Counted from the stretch's first letter, positions 9,264 to 18,260 are shown. The stretch is DNA of 64,000 nt from UMGS902 sp045538895 (GCA_045538895.1 JAZQEH010000080.1:14207-78206), one strand, 5' to 3'. Notes: generated from the sequence alone by a model not told the origin. Numbers and translations are program-made.

Positions 9264-10691
9264 TTATTTACCGTACTTTTCTGCAAAAGCCTTGATTGCT
9301 TTTTCAAAGCAAAGCATAGGAACTCTCGCACTACCTGCACCGATAAGACCGCCCTCTCTATGGAACATACCGCCGTGAATTTCGGGGGAAATGCCGGTTT
9401 CGATAACCTTACGGATATCAATACCTACAGGGAGGAAGTCAAAATCGAGGTTAGGCACGGAGAATGCCGGATTCTTGGAAATACAGATCTTTTCCATCTC
9501 ACGGGTAAGAGCAATACCGTCCTTAAGCTTGAGACCACGAAGGCTCATAACGATAGGAGCTGCACATGCTGCAAGACCGCCCATACCTGCACACTCAACT
9601 ACGCAGCTATCGCCCTTCCAGGGAAGCTGGTCAGCATCGGTGAACTTGGTGGAGGTGTAAAGACCCTTCATCATAGGAGCAGGAGCAGTAAACCACTCGT
9701 TTTCGCCCATACCTGCAACCTTGATACCGAATGTTACACCGTTACCGCAGATAGCAGTAACCATGGTGGAATAAGGAGTATTGATTGCGCTGAGCATAGC
9801 CGCACGGCTCGCACCCTGACCGATACAGTGGAAGAAACGGGGAGTTTCAACAATGTAGTCAAGGGTGTCAAGAAGCTGTTTGCGGTCGAAGCCCTCGAGC
9901 TTGAAGAGTTCGGGAAGAATCTTCTTATCGAAGAGGAGGTCAGCCGCAGACTGACGGGTGTGGTTTTCGTCACCCATTACAAAGCTTTCAGCAAGAATGG
10001 GCTTAATGGGAAGACCGCCCATCTGCTTGATAGCAGCCTTCATTACGGGGAAGAAGTAATCCTTCATCTTGCGGAGATAGTCGGCAATAACCTCGGAGTA
10101 AAGACCCCAGCCGCAGAAACCGCCCTGGTTAGGTCCTTCTGCGGGGAAGTTTGCAGAAATCTTGCCGGTTCTTCTATCTTCGATAATGAACATTGCAACG
10201 CTCTTGGTGATGATACCGGTACCTGCACCAACGGTGTTGGTGTCAAGTGCACTCAGGAGCTTAATCTTACCGGATTCGATAAGCTTGATAGCATCCTCAT
10301 CAGTTTCAGCCCAGTGCTCAAAACGGCAAGCAGAAACAAGACCGCGGCGATGAAGCATAGTCATGTCTTCATAAGCAATCGGAGGACCGGAGTGAATAAC
10401 GGTGTAATCATCAAGGCCTTCGATAACTTCGCCTGCAGGAATGATGTCTACGAGATAAGGCTCGGAGTCGATAATGCAGTGAACTGCCTTATCGTTTGCC
10501 GCATCAATCTTTTCTCTGATTTCGGGTGAGGAAATCTTATTGAGTGCATCAAGCACTTCAGCACTCTGCTTTACAGGAGGCTTCCAGTCGATCTGAGTGG
10601 CTTTTACATCCTGTGCTACGAGAGCATCGTAGAAGAACTGTGTACCAATGTTAATGACCTTAAGGTCACTCTTATATGTCTTTTCTGCCAC
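9264..10691 (-). CDS. DUF1116 (YlbE/AllG-like) protein
   Basis: About 475 residues, soluble, matching the DUF1116 family throughout (for example GPNQGGFCGWGLYSEV and SAINTPYSTMVTAICGNGV). In Escherichia coli the homologue AllG (YlbE) is one of three proteins needed for oxamate carbamoyltransferase activity, together with AllF (FdrA) and AllH. It is the last gene of the long minus-strand operon, five bases after the FdrA stop. A GTG with AAAGGGG nine bases upstream is the better start; a TTG three codons earlier (10700) would overlap the fdrA stop and sits directly on the ribosome site. No AllH (DUF2877) or carbamate kinase gene is seen in the window, so the substrate here may be different. 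Family certain, reaction unknown. Confidence 0.8.
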   Translation of the reverse strand: MAEKTYKSDLKVINIGTQFFYDALVAQDVKATQIDWKPPVKQSAEVLDALNKISSPEIREKIDAANDKAVHCIIDSEPYLVDIIPAGEVIEGLDDYTVIHSGPPIAYEDMTMLHRRGLVSACRFEHWAETDEDAIKLIESGKIKLLSALDTNTVGAGTGIITKSVAMFIIEDRRTGKISANFPAEGPNQGGFCGWGLYSEVIADYLRKMKDYFFPVMKAAIKQMGGLPIKPILAESFVMGDENHTRQSAADLLFDKKILPELFKLEGFDRKQLLDTLDYIVETPRFFHCIGQGASRAAMLSAINTPYSTMVTAICGNGVTFGIKVAGMGENEWFTAPAPMMKGLYTSTKFTDADQLPWKGDSCVVECAGMGGLAACAAPIVMSLRGLKLKDGIALTREMEKICISKNPAFSVPNLDFDFLPVGIDIRKVIETGISPEIHGGMFHREGGLIGAGSARVPMLCFEKAIKAFAEKYGK

Positions 10692-10696
10692 TAAAC

Positions 10697-12229
10697 TCAA
10701 CCCCTTTCTTCAAGAGCTGCAAGGAATGCACTTGCAAGCTTTGTGCTTTCATAGTTACTTCTGGTTACGATAACGCCTGCATCAGCGAGCATCTTCTCTG
10801 CTGCGAGGGTATCCTGAGGGTCTTCGAGAGAACCGCAAACGTTGGAGATAAAGATGAGGTTGCTGCCTGCATCCTTAAGTGCCTTGCACTCGTTAGCGAA
10901 AGGAGTTACGGGGTCAGCCGCAACACCGGGGCCCATGATAAAGTCCATGGTTACAACTGCAACAGTGGGGTCTGCAATTTCTTTCTTAAGACGCTTAAGC
11001 TTAAGAATAGGATCGAATACGGGGTGAGGAGCTTCTGCGGTGAAGTCCTCTGCACCGAGGTCGAGTATGCAGTGACCAACGCTTACGTCGTGGTCGGGAA
11101 TCTGTGTAGAATACTTGGTATTGAGGTTGGAATTGAGTTTAACACCCTTGTTGTGCTTGGTGTAGTAGATCATGCCTTCCTCAGTAAAGGTACCGCCGCT
11201 GAAAAGACCGCGAACATACTTCTGCTCGTGGCGAAGTGCTGCAACCTTTTCTTTAACCATAGCATCAATTTCTGCATCGGTATAGCCCATTTCGGGAGCC
11301 TTGCCTGTGCAGAGTTCAACAGCCTTTCTTGCAGCCTCTTCAAGGCTGAAAGTACCGTGAACGTTGTGTCCCTCGTAGAGCTTTTCGTCAGCACCGAGGA
11401 AGATAGCAACAACAGGCTTTGTAAGACGGTCAGCAACACCGAGTACCTTTGCCATAACGTCGAGGTTTGCAAGCTTGGAAACAAGAACGATTACCTTTGT
11501 TTCGGGATCGTCTTCGAGCTTACGCATACCTGCGAGCATGGTGATACCGCCGATTTCGGGGAGAAGGTCATGACCGCCGGTACCGATGATAGAAGAAACA
11601 CCGAGACCAAGACGCTCAACGATGCAGGAAACTTCCTGACAACCTGAGCCGGATGCACCTACGATGCCTACGGGGCCGGGACGAACGATGGAGCCCGCAC
11701 CAAGAGCAACGCCCTTGATAAGACCTACACCGCAGTCAGGACCCATAACGAGTCTGCCCTTTTCGGAGCCGTACTTCTTAAGGTCAGCCTCTTCTTCAAG
11801 AGATACGTTATCACTGAAGATAAATACATCGAGTCCCATGGAGAGTGCTCTCTTTGCTTCTGCATGAGCATACTCGCCGGGGAGAGAAATCTGTACAAGG
11901 TCATATTCGTCCTCACGGAGGTCGATCTCCGAAAGGCTCTTATAAGATACGCTGCCATCGCCCTCTTTGTGGTCGATAAGATCACGCATTGTCTTCATGG
12001 CAGCTTCTGCCTGTTCCTCTGTATCCGCAGTTACAGCCATGATAAGGTCATTGGGAGTAACTTCGGGGATATCGTAACCAAGGTCATCAATAAGCACTTC
12101 AAGGTTTGCAGGAGTACCCATGCCGCTTTCAGCATTGGTAACGCCGTCAAGCTTCATAACCTTGGCACTTACAGCCATAAGAGAAACAGAGTCAACATAA
12201 CGGTTTGCAATAACAACAACCTTTTTCAT
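10697..12229 (-). CDS. FdrA family acyl-CoA synthetase-like protein
   Basis: 510 residues related to FdrA (AllF), itself distantly related to the succinyl-CoA synthetase alpha subunit. A CoA-ligase-like Rossmann segment is visible: GIVGASGSGCQEVSCIVERLG (about residues 190-210) followed by GTGGHDLLPEIGG and a second half with TMDFIMGPGVAADP. FdrA proteins normally occur with DUF1116 proteins, as here, and in Escherichia coli they form part of oxamate carbamoyltransferase. The gene lies 23 bases after the flavoprotein gene in a sugar-acid operon, not in an allantoin operon. A site GAAGGGAA lies about ten bases before the ATG. The partner relation is firm; the carbon substrate is not known. Confidence 0.82.
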   Translation of the reverse strand: MKKVVVIANRYVDSVSLMAVSAKVMKLDGVTNAESGMGTPANLEVLIDDLGYDIPEVTPNDLIMAVTADTEEQAEAAMKTMRDLIDHKEGDGSVSYKSLSEIDLREDEYDLVQISLPGEYAHAEAKRALSMGLDVFIFSDNVSLEEEADLKKYGSEKGRLVMGPDCGVGLIKGVALGAGSIVRPGPVGIVGASGSGCQEVSCIVERLGLGVSSIIGTGGHDLLPEIGGITMLAGMRKLEDDPETKVIVLVSKLANLDVMAKVLGVADRLTKPVVAIFLGADEKLYEGHNVHGTFSLEEAARKAVELCTGKAPEMGYTDAEIDAMVKEKVAALRHEQKYVRGLFSGGTFTEEGMIYYTKHNKGVKLNSNLNTKYSTQIPDHDVSVGHCILDLGAEDFTAEAPHPVFDPILKLKRLKKEIADPTVAVVTMDFIMGPGVAADPVTPFANECKALKDAGSNLIFISNVCGSLEDPQDTLAAEKMLADAGVIVTRSNYESTKLASAFLAALEERG

Positions 12230-12252
12230 TTATGTTTATTCCCTTCTTATTT

Positions 12253-13890
12253 TTAAATTGATTCCTTGAGCACCACTGTGCCTTCGGGAGTATTGCGGAT
12301 AACTACACGGTACTTCTCTTTTCCCTCTTCCTCATGATCGGTGCGGACATGGCAACCGCAGGTTTCCTTGCGTGCGTCTGCACTGAGTGCAAGCAGGAAC
12401 GTAGTCTGAAGATCGTTTACAAGACGGATAGTTTCAAAAGAAAGCTCTTCGGAAATACCCTCCATAGAGGAGTTGTCAAGCTCTTCGAGAAGGTCACCGA
12501 TTTCGTTAATAGCCTCCTCAAGCTCATCGCCTGTGCGGAGAACGTTAAGCTTTTCGGAAAGAACCTTCTGCATCTTCAAACGTATGGTGTCAAGCTGTTC
12601 TTTAGTAACAACTGTATCACCAGAAAGAGAGAGAGTATCGTCTACGAAATCCTCTGCATCGTCATCGGTAACGGTAACCTTTTCAGCCTTTGCAAGATAA
12701 TCTGCAACGCTTTCACCGGCAATTCTGCCGAATACCATTGTTTCAAGACCTGCGTTACCGCCAAGACGGTTTGCACCGTGAAGACCACCGATGATCTCAC
12801 CGCAAGCATAAAGCCCCTCAATACCGCTGAAGCAGTTTTCATCAACAGCAATACCGCCAAGCGAGGTGTGAGGTGCGGGAGCAATCTCAAATGGAGTGGT
12901 TGCAATGTCGATACCGACATCGCTGTAACGCTTTACATAGGAATCGTACTGTTCGTTAAGACGTTCACGGCCTACGCCACGGCAGTCAAAGAATACACCG
13001 CCGTTTTCGGTACCGCGACCTTCCTTAATCTCCTTAAATATGTATCTCGACTGAACGTCCTTGTTTACGCACTCGCCGGCTTCGCCGTACTGGAGCATGA
13101 AACGCTCGCCAAGTGTGTTGCGAAGAACTGCGCCCTCGTAGTACATCGTTGTGATAACGCTCTTGCCGCGGATTGCCTTAGGAGCAACTGCAGCAGAGGG
13201 CTCAAACTGTACAAACTCAAGGTCGCAAAGGTCAGCACCAACTGAGAACGACATTGCAATGCCGTCGCCGCCGATATCCGACATATTAGTGGAGAAAGGA
13301 TAGATATTGCAGAAGCCGCCGCACGCAAGTACAACCGCATTTGCAATAATCAATGTATATTTCTTTTCGTTAATCTGATAGGTGAGTGCACCGCAAACAC
13401 GTCCGTCAATGCGAAGAAGACGAAGTGCGCGGGTGTCCTTAAGCGAAGAAATATTTTCATTTTTCGCAAACTCATCACGGATAGCGTTCATAATAGCAAC
13501 GCCGGTGTGGTTACCAACGCTCGCTACACGGGGATGAGAAGCACCGAGAGGACGGAGAAGCGAATACTCGCCGTCCTTGCGATTGAACTCGATGCCGAGC
13601 TCCTCAAGGATGGGGCGAAGCTCTACAGAACCGTCGCAAAGTGCCTTTGCAAGTTCCTTCTTGCTTTGCTCACGTCCGCCTACGAATGTATCTTCGAAAA
13701 AGCTTTCCATGGAGTCATCCTTGTGGAGCATCATGTTAAAGCCATGTACATACGGAGAAGCACCGAGACCGTTACCTATCATAAGAATTTTTGCATCAGG
13801 AAGTTTTTTTGTAAGACTGCGTGCCGCCATAAGTCCGGAAAGACCGGTACCGATAATGAGGGCATCAGTATTAAGAACAGAATAGTTCAC
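12253..13890 (-). CDS. FAD-binding fumarate reductase/NadB-like flavoprotein
   Basis: 545 residues. The N-terminal dinucleotide fold reads ALIIGTGLSGLMAARSL (about 10-26). HPRVASVGNHTGV (about 118), EFVQFEP (about 230) and the C-terminal FAD segment GLYACGEIIGGLHGANRLGG (about 365) place it in the succinate dehydrogenase/fumarate reductase/L-aspartate oxidase flavoprotein superfamily. There is no signal peptide, FMN-binding domain or adjacent iron-sulfur subunit, so it is a cytoplasmic oxidoreductase with an unknown electron partner. It probably oxidises or reduces a hydroxy or unsaturated acid made in this operon. The start is GTG, inside a small TTCAC/GTGAA hairpin, with AAAGGAAA upstream. 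The C-terminus carries CGCHVRTD, as in NadB-type capping regions. Confidence 0.8.
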   Translation of the reverse strand: MNYSVLNTDALIIGTGLSGLMAARSLTKKLPDAKILMIGNGLGASPYVHGFNMMLHKDDSMESFFEDTFVGGREQSKKELAKALCDGSVELRPILEELGIEFNRKDGEYSLLRPLGASHPRVASVGNHTGVAIMNAIRDEFAKNENISSLKDTRALRLLRIDGRVCGALTYQINEKKYTLIIANAVVLACGGFCNIYPFSTNMSDIGGDGIAMSFSVGADLCDLEFVQFEPSAAVAPKAIRGKSVITTMYYEGAVLRNTLGERFMLQYGEAGECVNKDVQSRYIFKEIKEGRGTENGGVFFDCRGVGRERLNEQYDSYVKRYSDVGIDIATTPFEIAPAPHTSLGGIAVDENCFSGIEGLYACGEIIGGLHGANRLGGNAGLETMVFGRIAGESVADYLAKAEKVTVTDDDAEDFVDDTLSLSGDTVVTKEQLDTIRLKMQKVLSEKLNVLRTGDELEEAINEIGDLLEELDNSSMEGISEELSFETIRLVNDLQTTFLLALSADARKETCGCHVRTDHEEEGKEKYRVVIRNTPEGTVVLKESI

Positions 13891-13924
13891 TTTTGTGAAT
13901 TTCCTTTCTTTAATTAAGCCGATA

Positions 13925-13948
13925 TTGCGGCTCCTTTCGGAGCCGCAA
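13925..13948 (-). other. Intra-operon GC-rich hairpin
   Basis: Perfect 10-bp stem TTGCGGCTCC/GGAGCCGCAA with a 4-base loop, between the dehydratase and flavoprotein genes. No T run follows on the minus strand, so it is more likely an mRNA-stability or partial attenuation element than a full terminator. Confidence 0.55.
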
Positions 13949-13965
13949 CACGGTAGTTTGAAATT

Positions 13966-15654
13966 TTAGCAATCCCAAACGCAACCCTGTGCCATAGAGC
14001 CAACGTTCTTAACAAAGAGACGGAGGAATCTGTGGTAGTTGTTTGCGGGGAATTCCCAATGGAACTTGGAAAGACGGTCATTAAGCTCTTCATCAGAGAT
14101 GCAGAGAGTGATGTTACGGTTAGGAATGTCGATGGAGATTTCATCGCCGTCTTCGATTACGCCGAGAGGTCCGCCGAGAGCTGCTTCAGGAGATACGTAA
14201 CCAACAGAAAGACCGGAAGTACCGCCGGAGAAACGGCCGTCGGTGATAATTGCGCAAGAATTGAAGAGTTCGGGATGGCCCTTGAGCTCTTCCTGGAAGG
14301 TGAATGCGGTTGTACCGAAACGAGCCTTCATACCGAGGAAACGAACTACGCAAGCATCGCCGGGCTGAATCTTGCCGTTACGGAGTGCTTCGAGGGACTC
14401 ATCGAGAGAGTTGAATACCTTTGCCTTGCCCTTGTAGGTCATGAGGTTTGCAGGAACTGCTGCGATCTTGATCATTGCGCCTTCGGGAGCGAGGTTACCG
14501 TAAAGAACGCCGATACCGGGCTCGGTCATTACGGGGTTGTCAAGAGTACGGATAACGTCGGGGAGGTAAACCTTTGCGTCCTTGATGTTTTCTGCCATGG
14601 TCTTACCTGTTACGGTCATAACAGAGGTGTCAAGGATGGTTTCCATGTTCTTCATAAGAGCGGTCATACCACCTGCAAGGTCGAAGTCCTTAACAGAGTA
14701 CTTATCGCCGGAAGGAGCGAGGTGAGAGAGAAGCGGAACCTGATTGGATGCTTCGTCAAAGTATCTCCACCACTGAATGTGGCCAAGACCTGCCTCGTTT
14801 GCGATTGCGGGGATGTGGAGAATGAGGTTGGTAGAACCTGCAACTGCCATATCAATCTTAATTGCGTTCTTAACTGCTGCTTCAGTAATAATCTGACGTG
14901 CAGTGATACCCTCGTCAACGAGCTTCATGATCTGCTTACCAGCCTTGTAAGCCATGAGGTAAAGCTGGCTGCTTACTGCGCAAGTAGAAGAGTTATTGGG
15001 AAGAGTCATACCAAGTGCTTCTGCAATCATGCACATGGAGTTAGCAGTGGTCATAGATGTACAACCGCCGCAAATACCCCAGGACTGCTCGATAAGGCCG
15101 TTGTAAACGTCCATGTCGATCATGCCCTTAGCTGCTGCGCCTACCTTATCCTGAGCGTGGATATGTACAACTTCCTTACCCTTGTGGATACCGAGAGGCA
15201 TGTAACCACCGGTAACAATGATTGAAGGAATGTCAAGACGTGCACAAGCCATGAGGTAACCGGGAACGATGGAGTCACATGTGCAGAGGAGAACCATACC
15301 GTCGAAGAAGTTGCCTTCAACAGTCATTTCTACCTGGTCGGCAATGGAGTTACGGGAAGGAACCTCGATGTACTTAGGATCCTTAAGTACCATACCGTCA
15401 CAGATACCGGTGGTCATAACTTCGAGAGGAAGACCGCCTTCTTCACGGATACCGTGCTTAACTCTTTCAGCAACCTTGTCAAGGTGTACGTGACCGGGGT
15501 TGTATTCGTTCCAGGAGTTAACTACACCGATAAGAGGTCTGTCGATCTCTTCCTTGGAGTAACCCATACCGTACATAAGGCCGCGGCGGCATTCTTCTGC
15601 TTCGCCGAATTCCCAGCAGCTTCTCATGTCTTCATACTTTTTCTTAAGTAACAT
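13966..15654 (-). CDS. IlvD/Edd family sugar-acid dehydratase
   Basis: 562 residues of the dihydroxy-acid/phosphogluconate dehydratase family, whose members remove water from 2,3-dihydroxy acids to give 2-keto-3-deoxy acids. Visible motifs are NSWNEYNPGHVHL (near residue 47), CDSIVPG (near 126), GICGGCTSMTTANS (near 194) and DGRFSGGTSG (near 475). PGHVHL, with Gly where three-cysteine [2Fe-2S] enzymes have Cys, resembles Escherichia coli IlvD, which holds an oxygen-labile [4Fe-4S] cluster. No branched-chain amino acid genes are near. KDG kinase and KDPG aldolase are in the same operon, so an aldonate such as gluconate or galactonate is the likely substrate. ATG with AAGGAG upstream. Confidence 0.85.
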   Translation of the reverse strand: MLLKKKYEDMRSCWEFGEAEECRRGLMYGMGYSKEEIDRPLIGVVNSWNEYNPGHVHLDKVAERVKHGIREEGGLPLEVMTTGICDGMVLKDPKYIEVPSRNSIADQVEMTVEGNFFDGMVLLCTCDSIVPGYLMACARLDIPSIIVTGGYMPLGIHKGKEVVHIHAQDKVGAAAKGMIDMDVYNGLIEQSWGICGGCTSMTTANSMCMIAEALGMTLPNNSSTCAVSSQLYLMAYKAGKQIMKLVDEGITARQIITEAAVKNAIKIDMAVAGSTNLILHIPAIANEAGLGHIQWWRYFDEASNQVPLLSHLAPSGDKYSVKDFDLAGGMTALMKNMETILDTSVMTVTGKTMAENIKDAKVYLPDVIRTLDNPVMTEPGIGVLYGNLAPEGAMIKIAAVPANLMTYKGKAKVFNSLDESLEALRNGKIQPGDACVVRFLGMKARFGTTAFTFQEELKGHPELFNSCAIITDGRFSGGTSGLSVGYVSPEAALGGPLGVIEDGDEISIDIPNRNITLCISDEELNDRLSKFHWEFPANNYHRFLRLFVKNVGSMAQGCVWDC

Positions 15655-15681
15655 TGCTTTATTCTCCTTATAATTTAATAA

Positions 15682-16548
15682 TTAGTCAAGTGTGTATTTG
15701 GTTGCAGGAGTATAATAATTCTCCATGTCAGCCTTGAACTGATATGCGTTTACGGGATTACCGTCGTCAAGCATCTTGTCGATAGCACCGTCTACAGACT
15801 GACCACCGTCGATAACGATGGTTTCACCAACGATAAAGCGATTGGTTTCGTTGTTGGTGAGGAAAAGAATCATAGGAACGATATCGTCGGTGTTACCGAG
15901 ATAGCCTGCAGGAATCTTACGGAGGAAGCCCTTTTCAAGGTCGCTCTGGTCATAACGGTCGGTAGCCTTTGTTGCAATGAAACCGGGAGCGATGCAGTTT
16001 ACGTGGATACCGTAGTGAATTGCTTCGATACCGAGGTTCTTGGTAAGCATATTAAGGCCTGCCTTTGCAGCAGCGTAAGGAAGAGTCTTTCTTCTTACCC
16101 ACGGAACGAGAGAGTGAACCGAGCTGATGTTTACAATAGAGCCCTTGATGTTATTCTCGATCATGTTCTTCATTGCGAAGTGAGAGAAGTATGCGGGAGC
16201 ATTAAGATTAAGACCGATCTGGCTTTCCCAATACTCAAGGGGCATCTGCTCAAAGCCGCCCTCGGGCATCTTGAGTGCGCCGCCTGCATTGTTGATGAGT
16301 ACATCAATAGTGCCAAACTTTTCAAAGAAGTCATTCATCATCTGTTCAACAACTTCTCTCTTAGAGATGTCGCCGCCGAAAATTTCAGCACGTACACCGT
16401 AGGAACGGCACTTTTCTGCAACCTTTTCTGCATCGTCAGGCTTTCTGTTGTAAGTGATACCAACGTTGTCACCGTTCATAGCAAAAGCGATCGCAGTTGC
16501 TGCGCCGATACCGGAAGAAGATCCGGTAACAAGTACATTTCTTGCCAT
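15682..16548 (-). CDS. SDR family dehydrogenase (glucose 1-dehydrogenase-like)
   Basis: 288 residues from the ATG that follows GGAGG at normal spacing; the in-frame TTG five codons earlier overlaps that site and is rejected. Classical short-chain dehydrogenase features: NAD(P)-binding TGSSSGIG (near 9-16), NNAGG (near 89), catalytic Ser in NISSVHS (near 143) and YAAAKAG with Tyr/Lys (near 159). The fold resembles glucose 1-dehydrogenases and gluconate or ketodeoxygluconate 5-dehydrogenases. An extra C-terminal stretch of about 30 residues extends beyond the usual end. In this operon it could oxidise a sugar to the lactone or interconvert keto-sugar acids; which of these is open. Confidence 0.83.
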   Translation of the reverse strand: MARNVLVTGSSSGIGAATAIAFAMNGDNVGITYNRKPDDAEKVAEKCRSYGVRAEIFGGDISKREVVEQMMNDFFEKFGTIDVLINNAGGALKMPEGGFEQMPLEYWESQIGLNLNAPAYFSHFAMKNMIENNIKGSIVNISSVHSLVPWVRRKTLPYAAAKAGLNMLTKNLGIEAIHYGIHVNCIAPGFIATKATDRYDQSDLEKGFLRKIPAGYLGNTDDIVPMILFLTNNETNRFIVGETIVIDGGQSVDGAIDKMLDDGNPVNAYQFKADMENYYTPATKYTLD

Positions 16549-16584
16549 TTTTGTTTCCTCCAAAGATGATTATATATTTTGTTT

Positions 16585-17454
16585 TTATTTTTCAAGTTCA
16601 CGGATATGCTCACGCACCGTATATAGCGGCAAGAACATATGCGTCGGCATTACGCCGTCGATGTGTTTTACAAGCTTTTCCGCAATTTTCACAATGTCGC
16701 TTTCACCGTTATCAAGTTCACTCTTGACAAAATCACCGTATTCGTATGTAAGTCCAAGAGCTTCCTCCAAAAACGATTTCACGTTTTCCTTACCGCAAAC
16801 GATATCCCCAACCGGCAAAAACGGATGTCCGAGCACTGCGTTTTCCGCGTTTAAGGAAATGAGTTTTTCCATAGAAGAACGGTACTCGGGAAGATACATG
16901 TATGCACCGCAGCCCTGCACAAGTGTGCCGTTAAGCTGCACGGAGTCACCGCATACAAGCGTTTTTGTCATGCGGTCATAGATGCACACAGTATCGCTGT
17001 CATGACCGGGAGTTGCGATAAGCTCTACCCTTCCGTCAATCACGTCACCGTCAGAGAGAACACGGTCAACCGCCGTTCCCTCAAGGCCGTTTGACGGAGG
17101 AGGACTGTTTAAAGGGAAAGCCTGTCTGATTTCAATATTGTATTTAAGAGGATCAATAATCTTCGGAACAGAAAGCTCATATGCCGCAATCTCTTTTATG
17201 CCAAGTTCACGGAGGCGTCTGAATCCTCCGATATGGTCGCCGTGAGTATGCGTGCATACAACACATTCAACGTCCGAAAGCGAAAGTGAGAGAGCCGAGA
17301 GTGCAGGAATGATGTATTCGTCCACCTCTTCACGGTTGCCTGCCGCATCAATAAGATAATTCTTATCACCCGTCAGCAGTACAACACCCGTAGTAGTGCC
17401 GCCATGCGGCACACGAAGCAGATATACGTTTTCACACACTCTCTCGAAACTCAT
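16585..17454 (-). CDS. Metallo-beta-lactamase fold hydrolase
   Basis: 289 residues with the MBL-fold zinc motif THTHGDHIGG (near 68), LIATPGHDSD (near 145) and CGDSVQ (near 168). Members include lactonases, glyoxalase II and many esterases. Its place between an SDR dehydrogenase and KDPG aldolase makes a sugar lactonase an attractive guess: dehydrogenase makes lactone, this enzyme opens it, the dehydratase acts on the acid. There is no signal peptide. It lies 18 bases after the aldolase gene and has AGAGGT before the ATG. The lactonase role is inference from context only. Confidence 0.8.
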   Translation of the reverse strand: MSFERVCENVYLLRVPHGGTTTGVVLLTGDKNYLIDAAGNREEVDEYIIPALSALSLSLSDVECVVCTHTHGDHIGGFRRLRELGIKEIAAYELSVPKIIDPLKYNIEIRQAFPLNSPPPSNGLEGTAVDRVLSDGDVIDGRVELIATPGHDSDTVCIYDRMTKTLVCGDSVQLNGTLVQGCGAYMYLPEYRSSMEKLISLNAENAVLGHPFLPVGDIVCGKENVKSFLEEALGLTYEYGDFVKSELDNGESDIVKIAEKLVKHIDGVMPTHMFLPLYTVREHIRELEK

Positions 17455-17472
17455 ATTTACCTCTTTAGCAGA

Positions 17473-18132
17473 TTACTTACGCTTGCAAGCCTTAACCTTT
17501 GCTACAACTGCTGCAGCATGGTTCTTGATTTCTTCGTAGTCGCAGGTGCCCTTGGTGGGGTGAGTGATACCTGTGCCGAGTGCTACTGCGTATGCACCGT
17601 CATCAAACCACTTTTCGATATTGTTGATATCTACACCGCCAACAGGAATACATCTTGCCTGAGGAAGGGGGCCCATAACTGCCTTGATAAAGCCAATGCC
17701 AACTGCACTTGCAGGGAAAATCTTAACGATATCGCAGCCGTAGTCCATGGCGGTTACGATTTCGGTAAAGGTCTGTACGCCGGGCATGTAAGCGATGCTG
17801 TAACGGTTACAGAGCTTTGCAACTTCGGGACGGAAGTTGGGAGCTATGATGAAGGATGCACCTGCAAGGATACAAGCTCTTGCGGTCTCAGGGTCGAGAA
17901 CTGTGCCTGCACCAACGTATGCATCAAGTCCCTTTTCCTTGATTTCCTTTGCGATGGTCTCAATGATATTGAGTGCACCGGGGGTGGACATGGAAACTTC
18001 AAGAATGGTAACGCCGCCGTCCATGATAGCACGGGTACGAACCATTGCTTCTTCTTCACTCTTGTCGCGAACGATACCTACAAGGCCGTTTGCGTGCATG
18101 TTAGCTATAACTTTATGCTTAAGAATATCCAT
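17473..18132 (-). CDS. eda: KDPG aldolase (2-dehydro-3-deoxy-phosphogluconate aldolase)
   Basis: 219 residues, the normal length of the class I KDPG/KHG aldolase. Catalytic residues are visible: Glu45 in TILEVSM and Schiff-base Lys137 in DIVKIFPA, plus GAGTVLD and GGVDINNI of the phosphate-binding end. The enzyme splits 2-keto-3-deoxy-6-phosphogluconate into pyruvate and glyceraldehyde 3-phosphate. It follows KDG kinase in the same operon and together they complete the lower half of a semi-phosphorylated Entner-Doudoroff route. ATG with AGAGGT upstream. A related KDPGal or dehydro-deoxy-arabinonate specificity cannot be excluded. Confidence 0.9.
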   Translation of the reverse strand: MDILKHKVIANMHANGLVGIVRDKSEEEAMVRTRAIMDGGVTILEVSMSTPGALNIIETIAKEIKEKGLDAYVGAGTVLDPETARACILAGASFIIAPNFRPEVAKLCNRYSIAYMPGVQTFTEIVTAMDYGCDIVKIFPASAVGIGFIKAVMGPLPQARCIPVGGVDINNIEKWFDDGAYAVALGTGITHPTKGTCDYEEIKNHAAAVVAKVKACKRK

Positions 18133-18175
18133 CTTTTTTACCTCTTTAGATTTAGAAAAAAGTTATTTACAAAGT

Positions 18176-18258
18176 TCAAGCTTGACGGTTTCGGCTTGCC
18201 GAAATTTGTGCCGGCTGGCACAAAAGCCAAGCTTGCAATGCGAAGGTGCAACCTTCGC
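18176..18258. repeat. Cluster of small perfect palindromes
   Basis: In the 128-base gap between the kdgK and eda genes lie a palindrome TCAAGCTTGA (18176-18185), a 7-bp stem TTTCGGC/GCCGAAA (18189-18204), an 8-bp stem TTTGTGCC/GGCACAAA (18205-18224), a second CAAGCTTG (18228-18235) and an 8-bp stem GCGAAGGT/ACCTTCGC (18240-18258). No coding sequence fits here. It may be a compound extragenic palindrome element or an mRNA-processing site. Confidence 0.7.
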
Positions 18259-18260
18259 TA

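Noticed and set aside
9141..10529. 462-residue plus-strand frame opposite the DUF1116 gene
   Set aside because: No ribosome site, low-complexity His/Asn/Thr-rich composition and no family match; the minus-strand frame has clear DUF1116 signatures. It is a shadow frame.
9264..12229. Allantoin/oxamate degradation operon
   Set aside because: FdrA and DUF1116 occur there in Escherichia coli, but AllH, carbamate kinase, allantoinase and ureidoglycolate genes are absent and the operon holds KDG enzymes instead.
14032..15225. 397-residue plus-strand frame opposite the dehydratase
   Set aside because: Cys-rich antisense translation without motifs; the IlvD/Edd frame on the minus strand is unmistakable. 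Similar shadows at 10676-11647, 12334-13245 and 18246-19313 were rejected for the same reason.
13966..15654. Branched-chain amino acid IlvD
   Set aside because: No ilvB, ilvC, ilvE or leu genes nearby, and the gene is embedded between sugar-acid enzymes. Kept as a sugar-acid dehydratase, with the caveat stated.
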